Assembly (NCBI GenBank): GCA_025266875.1
Contig: JALLLT010000024.1
Coordinates: 496,001-560,000 of the forward strand
DNA length: 64,000 nt
Origin: Fennellomyces sp. T-0311
Taxonomy: Eukaryota > Mucoromycota > Mucoromycetes > Mucorales > Lichtheimiaceae
Direction of reading: 5' to 3'
The position numbers and the translations under genes were made by a program. Positions 11,461 through 22,482 of this stretch are shown in pieces (positions within the stretch are counted from its first letter, which is position 1; the number at the start of each line of letters is the position of its first letter). The notes under the pieces are model-generated. The model made no database searches. It was not told the DNA's origin and was given only the letters and a program-made list of their open reading frames with translations.

Positions 11461-11620
11461 GAATAAAAGGCTGTGTGAAAATAGTGGAATCGGTCCCGCA
11501 CATAATATTTATTCCAGGCACAGGTTCCGCGGACTGTCATGAAAGCTCGGAATCATCGCCCAGTGTGCAACCTTAACGTTTTGTATGTGCGCCCCACATG
11601 CTTTTCGATCATGTTTGCAT
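11435..11620 (-). promoter_or_regulatory. Cluster of six short uORFs ahead of the bZIP gene
   Basis: Reading the minus strand toward the bZIP start at 11460, there are ATG-initiated frames at 11620-11609 (3 codons, M-Q-T), 11612-11553 (19), 11599-11573 (8), 11556-11509 (15), 11540-11457 (27) and 11503-11435 (22). The fifth ends in TGA that overlaps the main ATG (sequence ATGA). The sixth crosses the main ATG out of frame and ends 25 bases inside the coding region. GCN4, CPC-1 and ATF4 mRNAs are all controlled through uORFs by eIF2 phosphorylation. The uORFs themselves are seen directly; that the mRNA starts upstream of them is assumed. Confidence 0.5.
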
Positions 11621-12110
11621 CCGTTACCGTCACAGTACGCCTTTTCGTTGGATTATTTCGGCCAACGAGTGCCCTGTGTTCCCCTTTTATATGCAATTTA
11701 GTAATAATGACAACAACAGACAGGACGGGTCTCATGTACTTAGTAATAAGGTTGAAAACACAGACGCTTAATGGATACCTAGTATACAGAGTTTGAATAT
11801 TTAATTTACACAAAAAACATGGTACGCAATCAAGGTTTGTGTTATAGGCCAACCGCCAAAGCTAGCGGCCTTTTTGTTTGAAGGGTTATTTAGTTACTAT
11901 GGAAGTTACACGCACCGCCGGGGAACGCTAGACATCCCGGCATCCTGCCGAAGTCCGCATACAAAAGATATGTTCCGTACAATTATAATTTAACAATATA
12001 TTCAATTTGTAATGCGACTGCTCTTTGTGCCTTCAGAGAAGACAGGTATATGGTTGTTACTAACACAACATTAGGGTATTAGATACGGGTAGGCAAGACC
12101 GTGGACTGCC

Positions 12111-12180
12111 CGTTTCCATCCGCCATTTACGGACTTCGGGCAAGGGAAGTGGCCTAAAAGTTAATGCCCGAAGGGAAACG
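12111..12180. repeat. Nested inverted repeat, hairpin-forming
   Basis: CTTCGGGCA at 12134-12142 is the exact reverse complement of TGCCCGAAG at 12165-12173. CGTTTCC at 12111-12117 is the exact reverse complement of GGAAACG at 12174-12180. On the right side the two arms are contiguous; on the left they are separated by 16 bases, giving a stem with a one-sided bulge and a 22-base loop. It sits in a GC-richer island inside an AT-rich desert. It could be part of a structured RNA, a small mobile-element relic or chance. Confidence 0.5.
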
Positions 12181-14630
12181 ATCCTATATAGCTGCCTGCC
12201 CTTCGAGGTATTGGCCCGACAGAGTGTCTGAATGCAAAGGATATGCCCTTTCTCAGTGAAATGTTTCTCTAAGTGAAACGATTATTTATAAAATGTAAAC
12301 TGATGATATCAAAGCTGTGTATTACAAATAAGTATAAATCAACTAAGTGTACACTTTTGAATGGGTAATGTTGACAAATGGTTGTGTAATTTCTATCACG
12401 AACTGGTTATATGATGATCTGTGATGAAGGGCCAAATCGTGACAATGAAAAACTTCTACGCATATTATTATTATCCAAATTACCCGCTACACGCTAGTAT
12501 CCGATGACTTGGACTTTACATAAGGATCAGCCTTAGTGTGAAAGGTTAATGTGCACAAGCAAAGATAATTTCCAGGGAGTATTATGAAATCAGTAATAAA
12601 GCAAAGATAGAGTGAATCGGTACAATAATAGTTTTATTAATGAGAAAAGAGTATAACAATAGCGATTGAAAAGCGCCCCGGTCATACAGGTACTTTATTA
12701 CCGGTGAGAACCTGCTTTGTCTTCTGCAGTTGATAGTTCTTGTAGGAGCAATATGGGAAGGTTTAGTTTGTGCTGCTAGCATAATTTGGGACCGAGGTAT
12801 GTACAAAAATAGACTGACTTTGGATGGAATTGGTCAAAAAGCAGGGCTTGAAAACGGCAACATTGAAAATATAGAAAGTGAGAAACTCAAAAGTGAAATG
12901 AAAAATGTTATGTTTAAAAAGCGAAGGGAGTGGATAGTCGGAGGCAAAACCGTCATAAAGTCGAAAACCAGAGATTGTGGACTTAGGTATAGGGGGATCT
13001 TTACAGGCTTTGGTTAGATAGATAAGCTGAACCATCAACCGACTCACCCTAGTGTATTGGTATGTTATATAGAGAATTTCAAGGCAAATGCGACAGTAAT
13101 ATTAAAAAAATAGAATCAGCAGTATTAGAAAGGTTTACTTTGAAGAGAAGCTTTTTATTATACTCTCTTTTGCACTTAAGCGACTAAAGTAAGAATAATA
13201 GCAAGTGGAAGCTCTTTGAACTTGTGTTTGTGGTATTCTAAACCATGAATGTTACAAAATCTTTGAGTTTGTAGCGTTAGCTTTCTTTAGGACCTTGTTA
13301 CGTGCAAAAAAATACTCTGGTAGTAGGTCGTAGACGAGCCAATATTTTTTGATCAGAATGCCTACGCAACTCACTTAATCATCTTGCTTGTTGCATGTCT
13401 TTGCTTAACTTTACATATCTATCCACTGCCGCTTTATCCGAAAAAGCACCAAACGTATATGTCAACTTTTAAAGCTGGCATACCGAATTTTGAGAATGAG
13501 AGTCAGAGATTGAGCGAGCTACACTAATGTTTTTCAAGCACTCAACTTTTTGATGAATATTGCAAAATTCTAAAGGTGTGCAACGGAATTATATGTATAT
13601 ATATTTACCAATGTATATGGTGGAAATGTATTTAAGAGCGTCATTTTTTGCTGGGTGGTTGAGTGACATGATGGTGGACTACTGTGAGAGCTCATTTGAT
13701 TAATGAAACCAGGAATCAGACCGTGGTGCTTGATTATCTAAGCATTACAAGGTTGATACGGCCAACTATTCATTAATTCCTGTCTTTATAAGCAATATCC
13801 TAGCATAAAATGCTCGGGCGGATATATTTTATATAAAATCCAGGATAAGACAACTATAAAAGTCTACAAGAGTAGCGGACCATGTGCTTTTTTTATCGGC
13901 CATCAGCCCCACCAAAATGTGTTGTGTGGATGCCTTTTGAAAACCGCGCTCCAACCACCACCGGAAATTGGATCCCGAACAAGATTTGAAGGTCATATGC
14001 TTGACATTATCTCAGTATCTATTAGGCTCCTTCAGATTTCCCATTTTTATGCGCCTGTATCCAAGCGTAGACGAATATATCATCAAGTCTGTCTATTTGA
14101 AAAATAGTTGGGGTATGGTTCTTGAATTTCACATCAGGCGAAGAAACAAAAAAGAAAAATCTTTCCCGTTCTATGTTAATAGCAATTGTGTAGCACACGT
14201 ACCACCTAGCCACCCTTTGAAATATGCAGCACCCGAGTATGTGGTAGAAGTAGGTAATGTTGCCACGTAATGGATTATTTAATCCTAAATGAAAAGTCAA
14301 TGGAATGTTAAAAGAACACATACGATAAAAAAAAAATCAAGTGCCTGATCTTGGAAAAATTGAACACAGGTCCGATCATTTTTGCCACATGCAAAGTAGA
14401 TGTCAATAATCTGTGTCAGTAAAAGAACCCTGCTTTTTTTAATCCTTCAAAGCGATCGATAAGGTCTACTCTTTTGTAAGACTGTACACAGCTCAATATA
14501 CTCCACTATTTAAGACCAGCTTCCCACAAACATTGTTTTGGTCGATATTGCCAAGATTCGGGCTCATCACTTTTTTCACTTCAAAGGTAAAAAAAAGCCA
14601 TCGGATAAAATAAAACTTTAATAGGTTATA

Positions 14631-14722
14631 TACACCCTGCTAGCTCTTGTGTAAAAGAAGTTGTCATCGGATTTTCCCTTTTACGTTAATAGCGTGCTGC
14701 TATCGGGAATATCCAGGGTGTA
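14631..14722. repeat. 9-bp inverted repeat spanning about 90 bp
   Basis: TACACCCTG at 14631-14639 is the exact reverse complement of CAGGGTGTA at 14714-14722. The arms are flanked inside by further partly complementary CTGCTAGC/GCTGCTA sequence. No target-site duplication is evident, so I do not call it a transposon. Confidence 0.35.
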
Positions 14723-15579
14723 GCTGCTACGAATATCTGGTGTGCCACACTCAGTTCCTTTCATTTAGTTACACCACTGCGAGACATTAATTTTCCTTAC
14801 ATACATGTTCATTCAATCAAGTAACGTGGAATCTAGATAACAATTAGTAATGTACCAGCATGAAACGAAGATCAGTAATAACAACCGCGTGAATATATGC
14901 TTTTGCTTTATTTCAACAACCTGACATCATTAAACTTAAACCATCTGTACAGTCATCGGTATCTTCCCGCCCTTTATTGACCAATTTGGAAAGGCTGAAA
15001 CAACTCATTCGATACCTATCTATCATATACGAAAAGAATGCCAGGTGACAGTACCCACGACAACTACTTGTCTGTTGCCACAATGTGCTACGTGAACTAT
15101 TTTATATCTCTGACTCCTCATTATGTTATAGTAGATTTCTACAGCAGCAAGAACAAGTATGTCTAATCTAGTTGCATCAACGCTGCATGGCCCAAGTTGC
15201 TATTAAAACTGTCTACTCCGCAACGTTTCGTCGCGCATGCTGATGCCATTTGAGGATATTACATAAGCAAAAAGAGAAGAAAAAGAACGTAGCCGATGTT
15301 TTGTTGAGATGCTGCCCATAAAGACTTGGTACAAGATAAACCTTAAGATTCCGTTTGCCACTATGCGATTCCCCTGTGAATATGAGGAAGAAAAAATGTG
15401 CTGTAATATCGTGTGTACTTTACAGGTAATTTCACATGATTGTGCGTCGGATGTGCTACGCCTTTCCGGGGCTTGCGTTTCACATGCACGCACACTGCTT
15501 TGTTAGTTTATTCCGTGTTATTGTTCAATCCCATTTTAGTTCTTCTTCTTCCCACTTGCGGCTTCTTGAAAAAAAAATA

Positions 15580-16596
15580 ATGCCCTCTGCTACTACGGCG
15601 GGTGCACCAGCGCCCAGCCTCATATCCAAAGTTATTTCGCATGCTGACAAGCTTCCACTCGTTCGAATTCCGCTAGCTGGCTGGACATCCAAGACTAACG
15701 AAGCATCACTCGACCAAGGAGACGTCGTCTACTATAAATTATCTGGATCGCCTCGCGGCAGTTATGCTGCGTCTCCACCTCCACCGTACGAAAAGGTTGC
15801 CCCAGGATCATCTCCATCAATGTTAGCGAAAATCTTGTCTGCATCCGGATTATCTCGACCGTCAGCAAGTTTAAATAATCAATTCAATATCGACACCAAG
15901 CAAATCGACAATGCTGTTACCTTGATCAATATTGCATCAGAAATGGACCAGTCTGGTAGCCATCAAATGGCCTTTGACCTTTACATGATGGGACTCGACA
16001 GAATGTTATCTGCGTTTCCTTGTAAGTTGGCAAGATTTCCTTGGCGAATTATACATCTCATCAACATGTTTTAGTGGAAACAAATCCGAATATGAAGCGT
16101 GCTTTAGAAGACAAGATCCGAGAATTCAGACAAGAAAAACGCCTGAACCTCGATCTACCACCTGCAGATGTTACTGAACTTACTTCGGAACTAGAGCCGG
16201 TAAACGCTACCACTACATTGTCCGAGCTTATTGTGAATGTTCTCGTCTATGGTGCAGTAACACTAAAGAAAAGCCCTGTCCCTTGTGAGTTTTCTGACAT
16301 TTGGATATCCTGAAACTTTTTTTTTGTGCTGAAACATAAAAATAGATTTATTCGCATCAGTTATCGCATACGCAAAGGCGGGGCTTCAGCTCGTTGATGA
16401 TACATGCCAGATTCGCAAGCGCACACGAGACATTGCATCGCATGGCATGGCCAAGGCCGCCGAATTTGATCGTCAGTACGAAATCCAGCATAAAGTGACA
16501 GAAAGCGTCAATGCTTTCTATGCTGCTGTTGCCAAAGCCAATCTTGCTTATGCCGAAACACCCGGATTCAAGGAGGAGGTCGTACCTGCTGCGTAA
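15580..16596 (+). CDS. MIT-domain-like protein of unknown role
   Basis: Three exons (15580-16021, 16075-16284, 16346-16596) give 300 residues. A helical hairpin at about 105-165 (DNAVTLINIASEMDQSGSHQMAFDLYMMGLDRML, then an ALEDKIREF helix) looks like an MIT (microtubule interacting and trafficking) domain, known from Vps4 and related ESCRT partners. It is preceded by a Pro/Ser-rich segment with SPPPPYEKV, reminiscent of late-domain PPxY motifs. The C-terminal 85 residues are predicted helical (FASVIAYAKAGLQLVDD, AFYAAVAKANLAYAE). I know no named homologue. A role in endosomal sorting is inference from the MIT-like segment only. Confidence 0.75.
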
Positions 16597-16881
16597 CGGC
16601 TACACATAATCGAAAAGGGAAGCTTGAACACCCTTTTGTTTCAACCAACCATAAAAAGTTTGCATGCATAACTTTATCGATTATCTCTCTTAGCCCCACC
16701 CTCTCCTCCGAAATCATATTATATATATATATCCCTTAGCCCTGTCATGTATGTAGGGTATCATATGCATAAAAATATAACAACACTATTACGTATTATA
16801 GACCGGGGTAATCAACAAACAATGCACAGAGAAATAATTTGTATGCCGTGGAATGTGCTACCTGCAGATCAGATACTATCT

Positions 16882-18328
16882 TTATTCCCAATCACTGTCG
16901 CTGTCAGTCTTATTTTTTACTTCTGGTTTGACCCATTCTTCACCGTCGGTTTGCGACCTGAGTGGAGGAGATACAAGGCTAGGTTCAGTGGAAACGGGCT
17001 CCGAGATGTTACTGAATTCCGTATCTGAGCCCTTGCCATCGCTTGAGGCCTTGCCTTTGGATTTCTGCTGATCCGGGGTCTTTTGTACCACATCCTCATC
17101 ATCACTGTCCCACTTAAAGTCGGCATCATCATCGTCGTCATCCACGCCTAGGGATAGAATAAGTGCTGTGTACATACTTGGCGGCGATCGACCCGTTCAT
17201 ACCTTTGACAATCATTTGCCGTTTCTGTTCATCCTGTTCGATGACCCATACGTGGTAAAAATAGCGCTGCCAGAACGCTGTGTAATTGACTTGAACAGGT
17301 ACTAAGCAACATTTAGTTAGCTTTCGTGCTTATATGGAGAGATTAAACAGCCAAGTTACCTAAATCATTCATCATCTCGCGCACCTGTGGGAACTCATCC
17401 AACAGACGGGCAATCTCTTCAGTGTATGCATCGATGCTAAATCCAGCATTGAACGTCTCCAACACCTTGAGTTTACTGGTATCCCCTGCCACTGTCTTTG
17501 CTGGGTCTTGTAGATATGTATCCGGATCTGCTCGCATTTTCGCCAACAGGGATTCTTTGCGCGTTGCACTAAAGTATTTATAAATACCAGAGGATTCAAT
17601 CACCTTGTACGTGTTATTGTGCTTACTAGACATGTCGAGTGCTTTCGCCACTCTCTCTGCTTCGCTCATCGCCGCTGTCTGGTTCCAGCACTGTGATCGT
17701 TTTACTCAGAACATCGACTACTTCTGTGCCGAACTTTTGCAAGTATTGCTCAGCGAACCGAGTTCCTTGCGCCATTTCAGTTCTGAGTTGACTGATATCG
17801 ATGTTTTCGGGCAGTCGCACGGATGTCAGTTGCGTAGGCAACGATTGATTCAATGTATTGCCGAGACCCTCACGCAAACTGTTTAGATCGATCGTGCTGA
17901 TCTTGTTGAGACTTTCACGTAATGCTGCGAATCCCGTGGAATTATTATTCGTCTCATCGGCTGGTTCTTTTTCTGCCGTTACAGTAGAGCTCGATGCCTC
18001 CGATGAGTTCATGTCTCTGGTCGGTGTTGCGTTATCTTCTCGAAGTACATGAGCAAAGTCTTCCAAGTCTCGTCTGGTAACATCGACAATGGCTTCACTC
18101 TAAAACCGATTGGGGTTTTGAGTGTGTGGGTAGCGACAAAAAGAAAAAAAAAACGAATGAGCTTACTTGCTTCTTGACAGTATCAAGTAAGCTGCTGAAT
18201 CGCTGGCCCCAACCAAAGCTGTTGAAGGCTTTGAGAACGATATCATTTTCTTCTGCCTGCTCGTTTGCTGTGTTATTTGGCTGATTGCTGTTCACAGCCG
18301 ACGATGCATAACTGTACATATCATCCAT
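16882..18328 (-). CDS. BSD-domain protein (BSDC1/Dos2-like)
   Basis: Five exons (18328-18167, 18099-17706, 17659-17360, 17301-17203, 17147-16882) give 406 residues. The BSD domain is split by an intron: FQVPVREMMNDLG-type helices run into VQVNYTAFWQRYFYHVWVIE, with the conserved FW and Tyr residues. The tail is acidic and ends DSDSDWE, like animal BSDC1. The N-terminal part is helical (FGWGQRFSSLLDTVKKQ, FGTEVVDVLSKT). Between exons 2 and 3 the frame shifts by one. I bridge it with a 46-nt GT-AG intron (17705-17660), but the region also reads openly in the first frame, so an indel is possible (see findings). The cellular role of this family is poorly known. Confidence 0.82.
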
Positions 18329-18871
18329 GTTGGTAATGTAGAGAGTAGTAGTGTCTTAAGGTACGTTAGACTGATTTTTGTACAACCACAAAGTGAAAAA
18401 TGCTGGTTCCTTTTGGGTACTCATCCCAAAAATGCCACGTTGAACATGAAAGGGCTCAAGCTAGATCTATTGCGCAGAAAAACATTCTTCTTGTCACTGC
18501 CCTTGTTCTGGCAAGGCCATCAAAACCCATCGCTTTTTTTTTACCACGCCTGCGGTGTGATGATGGAGAGTTGTCACACGATCTGGTCACCATAGCGAAA
18601 AAAAGGATTGCAACAAGTTACACGAACAGGGGGACCAATCAGAATCAAGGACGATTTCGCCATCGTCAAGAGCAGAGAGTGGTCGACGAAGCAATGAAAA
18701 AACGAAAGGGCATTAAAATGATGTGAGCGGCCTCTTTCTTTCGCATTTCTACTTTTCCCACCTTTTGCGTTTTCAAGACTGCTTTACTTTATTACTTTGG
18801 ACGATATAACTATGAACGGGTAAAAAACAACAAAATGTTTGGGGGGACGTTGGGGGGGGGGGAAGGCGGCA
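18329..18871. other. Intergenic region between BSD gene and cysteine dioxygenase
   Basis: It holds the promoter of the BSD-domain gene on its left and the 3' flank of the dioxygenase on its right. A plus-strand frame of 108 codons at 18400-18726 has no family resemblance and runs across A-rich sequence, so I do not call it a gene. A G-rich tract (18841-18868, including ten or more Gs in a row) lies immediately after the dioxygenase stop. Confidence 0.55.
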
Positions 18872-19755
18872 TCACTGGTCAGCACAACGAGTGCCGCCCA
18901 CCGAGTAGAAAGTACATCTGCCACCAGTGCGAGCACGACCGGTGTGTTCTTCGAATGTCTTGCAGACTTGATACGGCGGCGTGTACAGATGCAGGGATAC
19001 AGCACCACCCTCTTTGCTTGGATTGGAGATACGGTGAAGGCCGATTTTATCTGCGAGCGCGGGAAAAAGTTAGCCAGGTACTACGGTCGTTTTCGGCGAT
19101 ACGCACCGTGGATATAAGTCACCTCATTTGGCCGGAGACGGGTGCATTGGCGGGTGGTCAGCGGCTTTCCTTTTATTGGACACGATGACGACGACTGGAC
19201 CGCCTCCGTGATATCGGAGGCCATTACTGATTCGCCCACGTCAGCAGACGGCCATTCGTACTGTGTTTCTTGAAGTTCGCCGTCCAGCACCTTCATGATG
19301 CAGTGCGACCCTGCGTGATCATGGATTGGACTATCGGCTTTGGTCAGCAAAAGATACACCAAAAAAACTAAAAAGCCAGCTTATCTTTACCTTTGTTGAC
19401 CCTTGCTCCAAGCCAGGATCATCAAATTGAACTATGGGGAAAAGAGGGAGGGCCGCTCAACAAAACAGACCCGCAACAAAGCAACCAAACGACTTACTTT
19501 GCCGTTACCGTCATCGATCAAGTTACGTGTATACGCTCTGCTATGATCGAAAATGGTGTACTTGCTCCAGTCCGTGGCGTTTGAGCTGTACTGCTCCATC
19601 AACTGCATGATTTCGTTTGCATCGATATGCTCCGAGTCGAGACCGCCATCCGGACCCAGCACACGATGAATGTTTTGAACGAGTTTCTCCAGTGTCATAG
19701 GAGTAGTGGAAGCAGGAAGCACATGGGAGACCGCGGGCTCTTGTGGGGGAGACAT
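18872..19755 (-). CDS. CDO1: Cysteine dioxygenase
   Basis: Four exons (19755-19498, 19431-19391, 19330-19107, 19050-18872) give 233 residues. This cupin enzyme oxidises cysteine to cysteine sulfinate using Fe(II). The iron ligands are visible as the two histidines of [11 protein letters not shown] and the later LHRISN histidine. The SHC cysteine and the tyrosine of SLHLYTPPY correspond to the Cys-Tyr cofactor pair of mammalian CDO, so the crosslink could form. The start was placed at MSPPQEP; an upstream in-frame codon at 19839 would add 28 residues of doubtful sequence. The third exon joins correctly only with acceptor TAG at 19331, giving GQQ-SPIHDH. It is divergent from the AMMECR1 gene. 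Confidence 0.93.
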
Positions 19756-20341
19756 CTTTATCAGGAAAAAAGAGAAGTAGGAAAAGAAGTTATGGGGCAC
19801 AGCCGGCCAGGCCCAAAGCGCATTTTTGTAGTCCCGCACTTCCTTTGCGCCTTCGGACTTTTCAAGGTAACTAGGTTTTTCTCGATGTTATACGCATGAA
19901 ATGGGCTCTGCAGAATGACGAACTCGTGGGAAATATGCGCTTAATGGTATTGACAGGACCAGCCCTGCTAGTCACATGGTTTACGGAACCAGGGCGAGTT
20001 TTGAAGTCGTAAACTGAATAAAGTAAAGGACGATCCTTTGTTTCTGATTGGTATCAGAAGGAACGCATGCGTGCATTGAATGGCATCAACGCTTTGGCTG
20101 TGTGCTTTGTTTATTCATGTAATCATAACTTCACAAGCCTAGCTGGCAATCGGTATAACCCGCCAGTGACAACTCTGGCCTGTTCAACAACGGTCCTTAT
20201 TATACCAGAGGCAGTTGCGCAGGCACCGAACACCTACACTGACGCGTGACTAGCCGGAGCTTCAAACACGATAACCTGAACCTTTCCTTGGCTCGCCTAC
20301 TTTCTTTTTCCCTTTTCTCTTTCTGTATCCTTTAAATAGAT
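19756..20341. other. Divergent promoter region, cysteine dioxygenase / AMMECR1
   Basis: About 590 bases between two start codons. No gene seen; a pyrimidine-rich stretch (20290-20330) precedes the AMMECR1 ATG, as is common upstream of fungal starts. Confidence 0.55.
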
Positions 20342-21032
<691 letters not shown>

Positions 21033-21141
21033 ATACAAATTCGGATTTGTGTCTGTGTACAATTTTTGTTTCCATGGTACGCGTGTGCTTTTAATAAGAA
21101 CCTTCGCCATACACAGAAACGTAAACGATACTAGATTTGCT

Positions 21142-22324
21142 TCACTCATATTCGTACTCGTAACGGACTCCCATGCCCTCCTTCGGTGTAAGTCCTAGTC
21201 GACGCATACGATCCGCTTGCACGCGTTCACGGTTTACTTTGGTAAGCTCGTCCAGTTGTTCCTTTGACAACGTTAATCCCGGTTTGCTTGAAGCAGCACG
21301 TGCAGCTGCTTGTCGATGTTGTTGCCTAGGAATCTCCCTTTTAAGCATCCTTCGTGCGTAACAACAGCAGCCATCGTTACCTCAACACCTCTTCATCTCT
21401 CAGCAGGTTCACTGAGTCATTATCTTCCGGAAGTTTTTCGCCCATCCGCATGGCATGCTGTCGTGCTTCCCATCGAGCCAAGTTATAATACCTACACCAA
21501 ACCATATGAGCACATGCGCATACATAAGACATTTCCACCAACTTACTTTTCATGCGGCATTGTTGCAGTGTTGTAATCTAAAAGTTATTTCGTGTTACAT
21601 TTCTTTTGATGGCGCGCTATGAGCCTATACTTACCGTCCATAAAATCAATGAACAGCTCTTTCCGTCTTGACTGTGGAATGGTTTCGATGTTCACTTTTT
21701 TTATCTCTAATAACCACGATTGAAATTCCTTTTCGTTCCCGTTTAGATTATGTGAATTTATCTTGAAACAGTGGGTGTTTCACTTACTGATTCTTTGGTG
21801 AAGATGCTAAACTAATTAGTTAGTGATCGAAAAAGAAAGAAACAAAACCTTTGAAACCTACTCTGCTTCATGGATAATGCCATATTTGCCCCACTCGTTG
21901 CCGACCGATCCAAGCTTACTCTTCTTCTTTTTCTTGTGTTTCTTCTACAAGAACGCGTTACCAAGGAAATCCGTTTCCATGCAGAAAATAAATACCTTTG
22001 ACTTGTGTTTTTTATCCTTCTTGTGACTTTTTCTGTGTCGTTTGCGACGTTCATCTTCTGAGGATGACAATGAGCTGTCTGAAGAGGGTGAAGGTGATCG
22101 TCGACGTTTTCTAATTCACTTTTTTGTTACAACAGCAGTACAAAGATGCTTTTCTCTTTCGTATCGTACCGCTCAGAGCGTGAGCTGCGATGACGACCAC
22201 GACTGGAATCACTGTCTGAAGGAGAAGACGATCGACGTGAATGACGATGACGCCTTGAAGGAGATCGTGATCTCCTTGAGTGGCGAGACGAGTGGCGTTC
22301 TACGGAACGATCGGATCGTCCCAT
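21142..22324 (-). CDS. NKAP/SCI1-like RS-rich nuclear protein
   Basis: Eight exons (22324-22170, 22110-21996, 21944-21862, 21806-21788, 21728-21635, 21577-21547, 21491-21381, 21349-21142) give 271 residues. The N-terminal 95 residues are RS dipeptides and Lys/His-rich runs, as in splicing-associated proteins. The domain at about 105-185 starts EWGKYGIIHEADIFTKESEF and continues with FIDFMDDYNTATMPHEKYYNL. This matches the C-terminal domain of NKAP and of plant style cell-cycle inhibitor 1. The end is GLTPKEGMGVRYEYEYE. NKAP-type proteins bind spliceosomes and transcription complexes. Exon 4 is only 19 nt. The gene is divergent from Lon, with 158 bases between the two starts. Confidence 0.83.
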
Positions 22325-22482
22325 GTTCAAATCGCCAAAAAATTATAAGGAAGAGAGTCCTGTCTAAATTAGGTGCAGTCCGCCACTTTGTTAAGGAGCC
22401 AAAAACGGGGATGCATGGATCAGCCAAGCCGTATATAAGCAAAGTCCTGCATAGAGAAAATAACCATCTTTCTTTAACTCTC

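Larger units (their letters stand above)
11461..15579. other. 4.1 kb AT-rich gene desert
   Basis: Apart from the bZIP leader at its left end, I find no coding region here. The longest frames (about 95-100 codons at 12730-13047 and 13968-14321) lack family resemblance, use rare-looking codons and have no good splice partners. A short GC-richer island at about 12080-12240 contains nested inverted repeats, and another inverted repeat lies at 14631-14722 (separate entries). The rest is AT-rich without obvious tandem repeats or transposon ends. A decayed gene around 13970-14270 or a non-coding transcript cannot be excluded. Confidence 0.55.

Noticed and set aside
12730..13047. Opposed frames of about 95 codons in the gene desert
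   Set aside because: AT-rich composition, no methionine in good context and no recognisable motif.
18400..18726. Plus-strand frame of 108 codons
   Set aside because: No family resemblance; Lys/Arg-rich end comes from A-rich DNA; it would lie in the promoter of the BSD gene.
22042..22482. N-terminal extension of the Lon frame by about 147 residues
   Set aside because: It is antisense to NKAP-like exons, has no Lon similarity, and a methionine at 22483 gives the normal family start.
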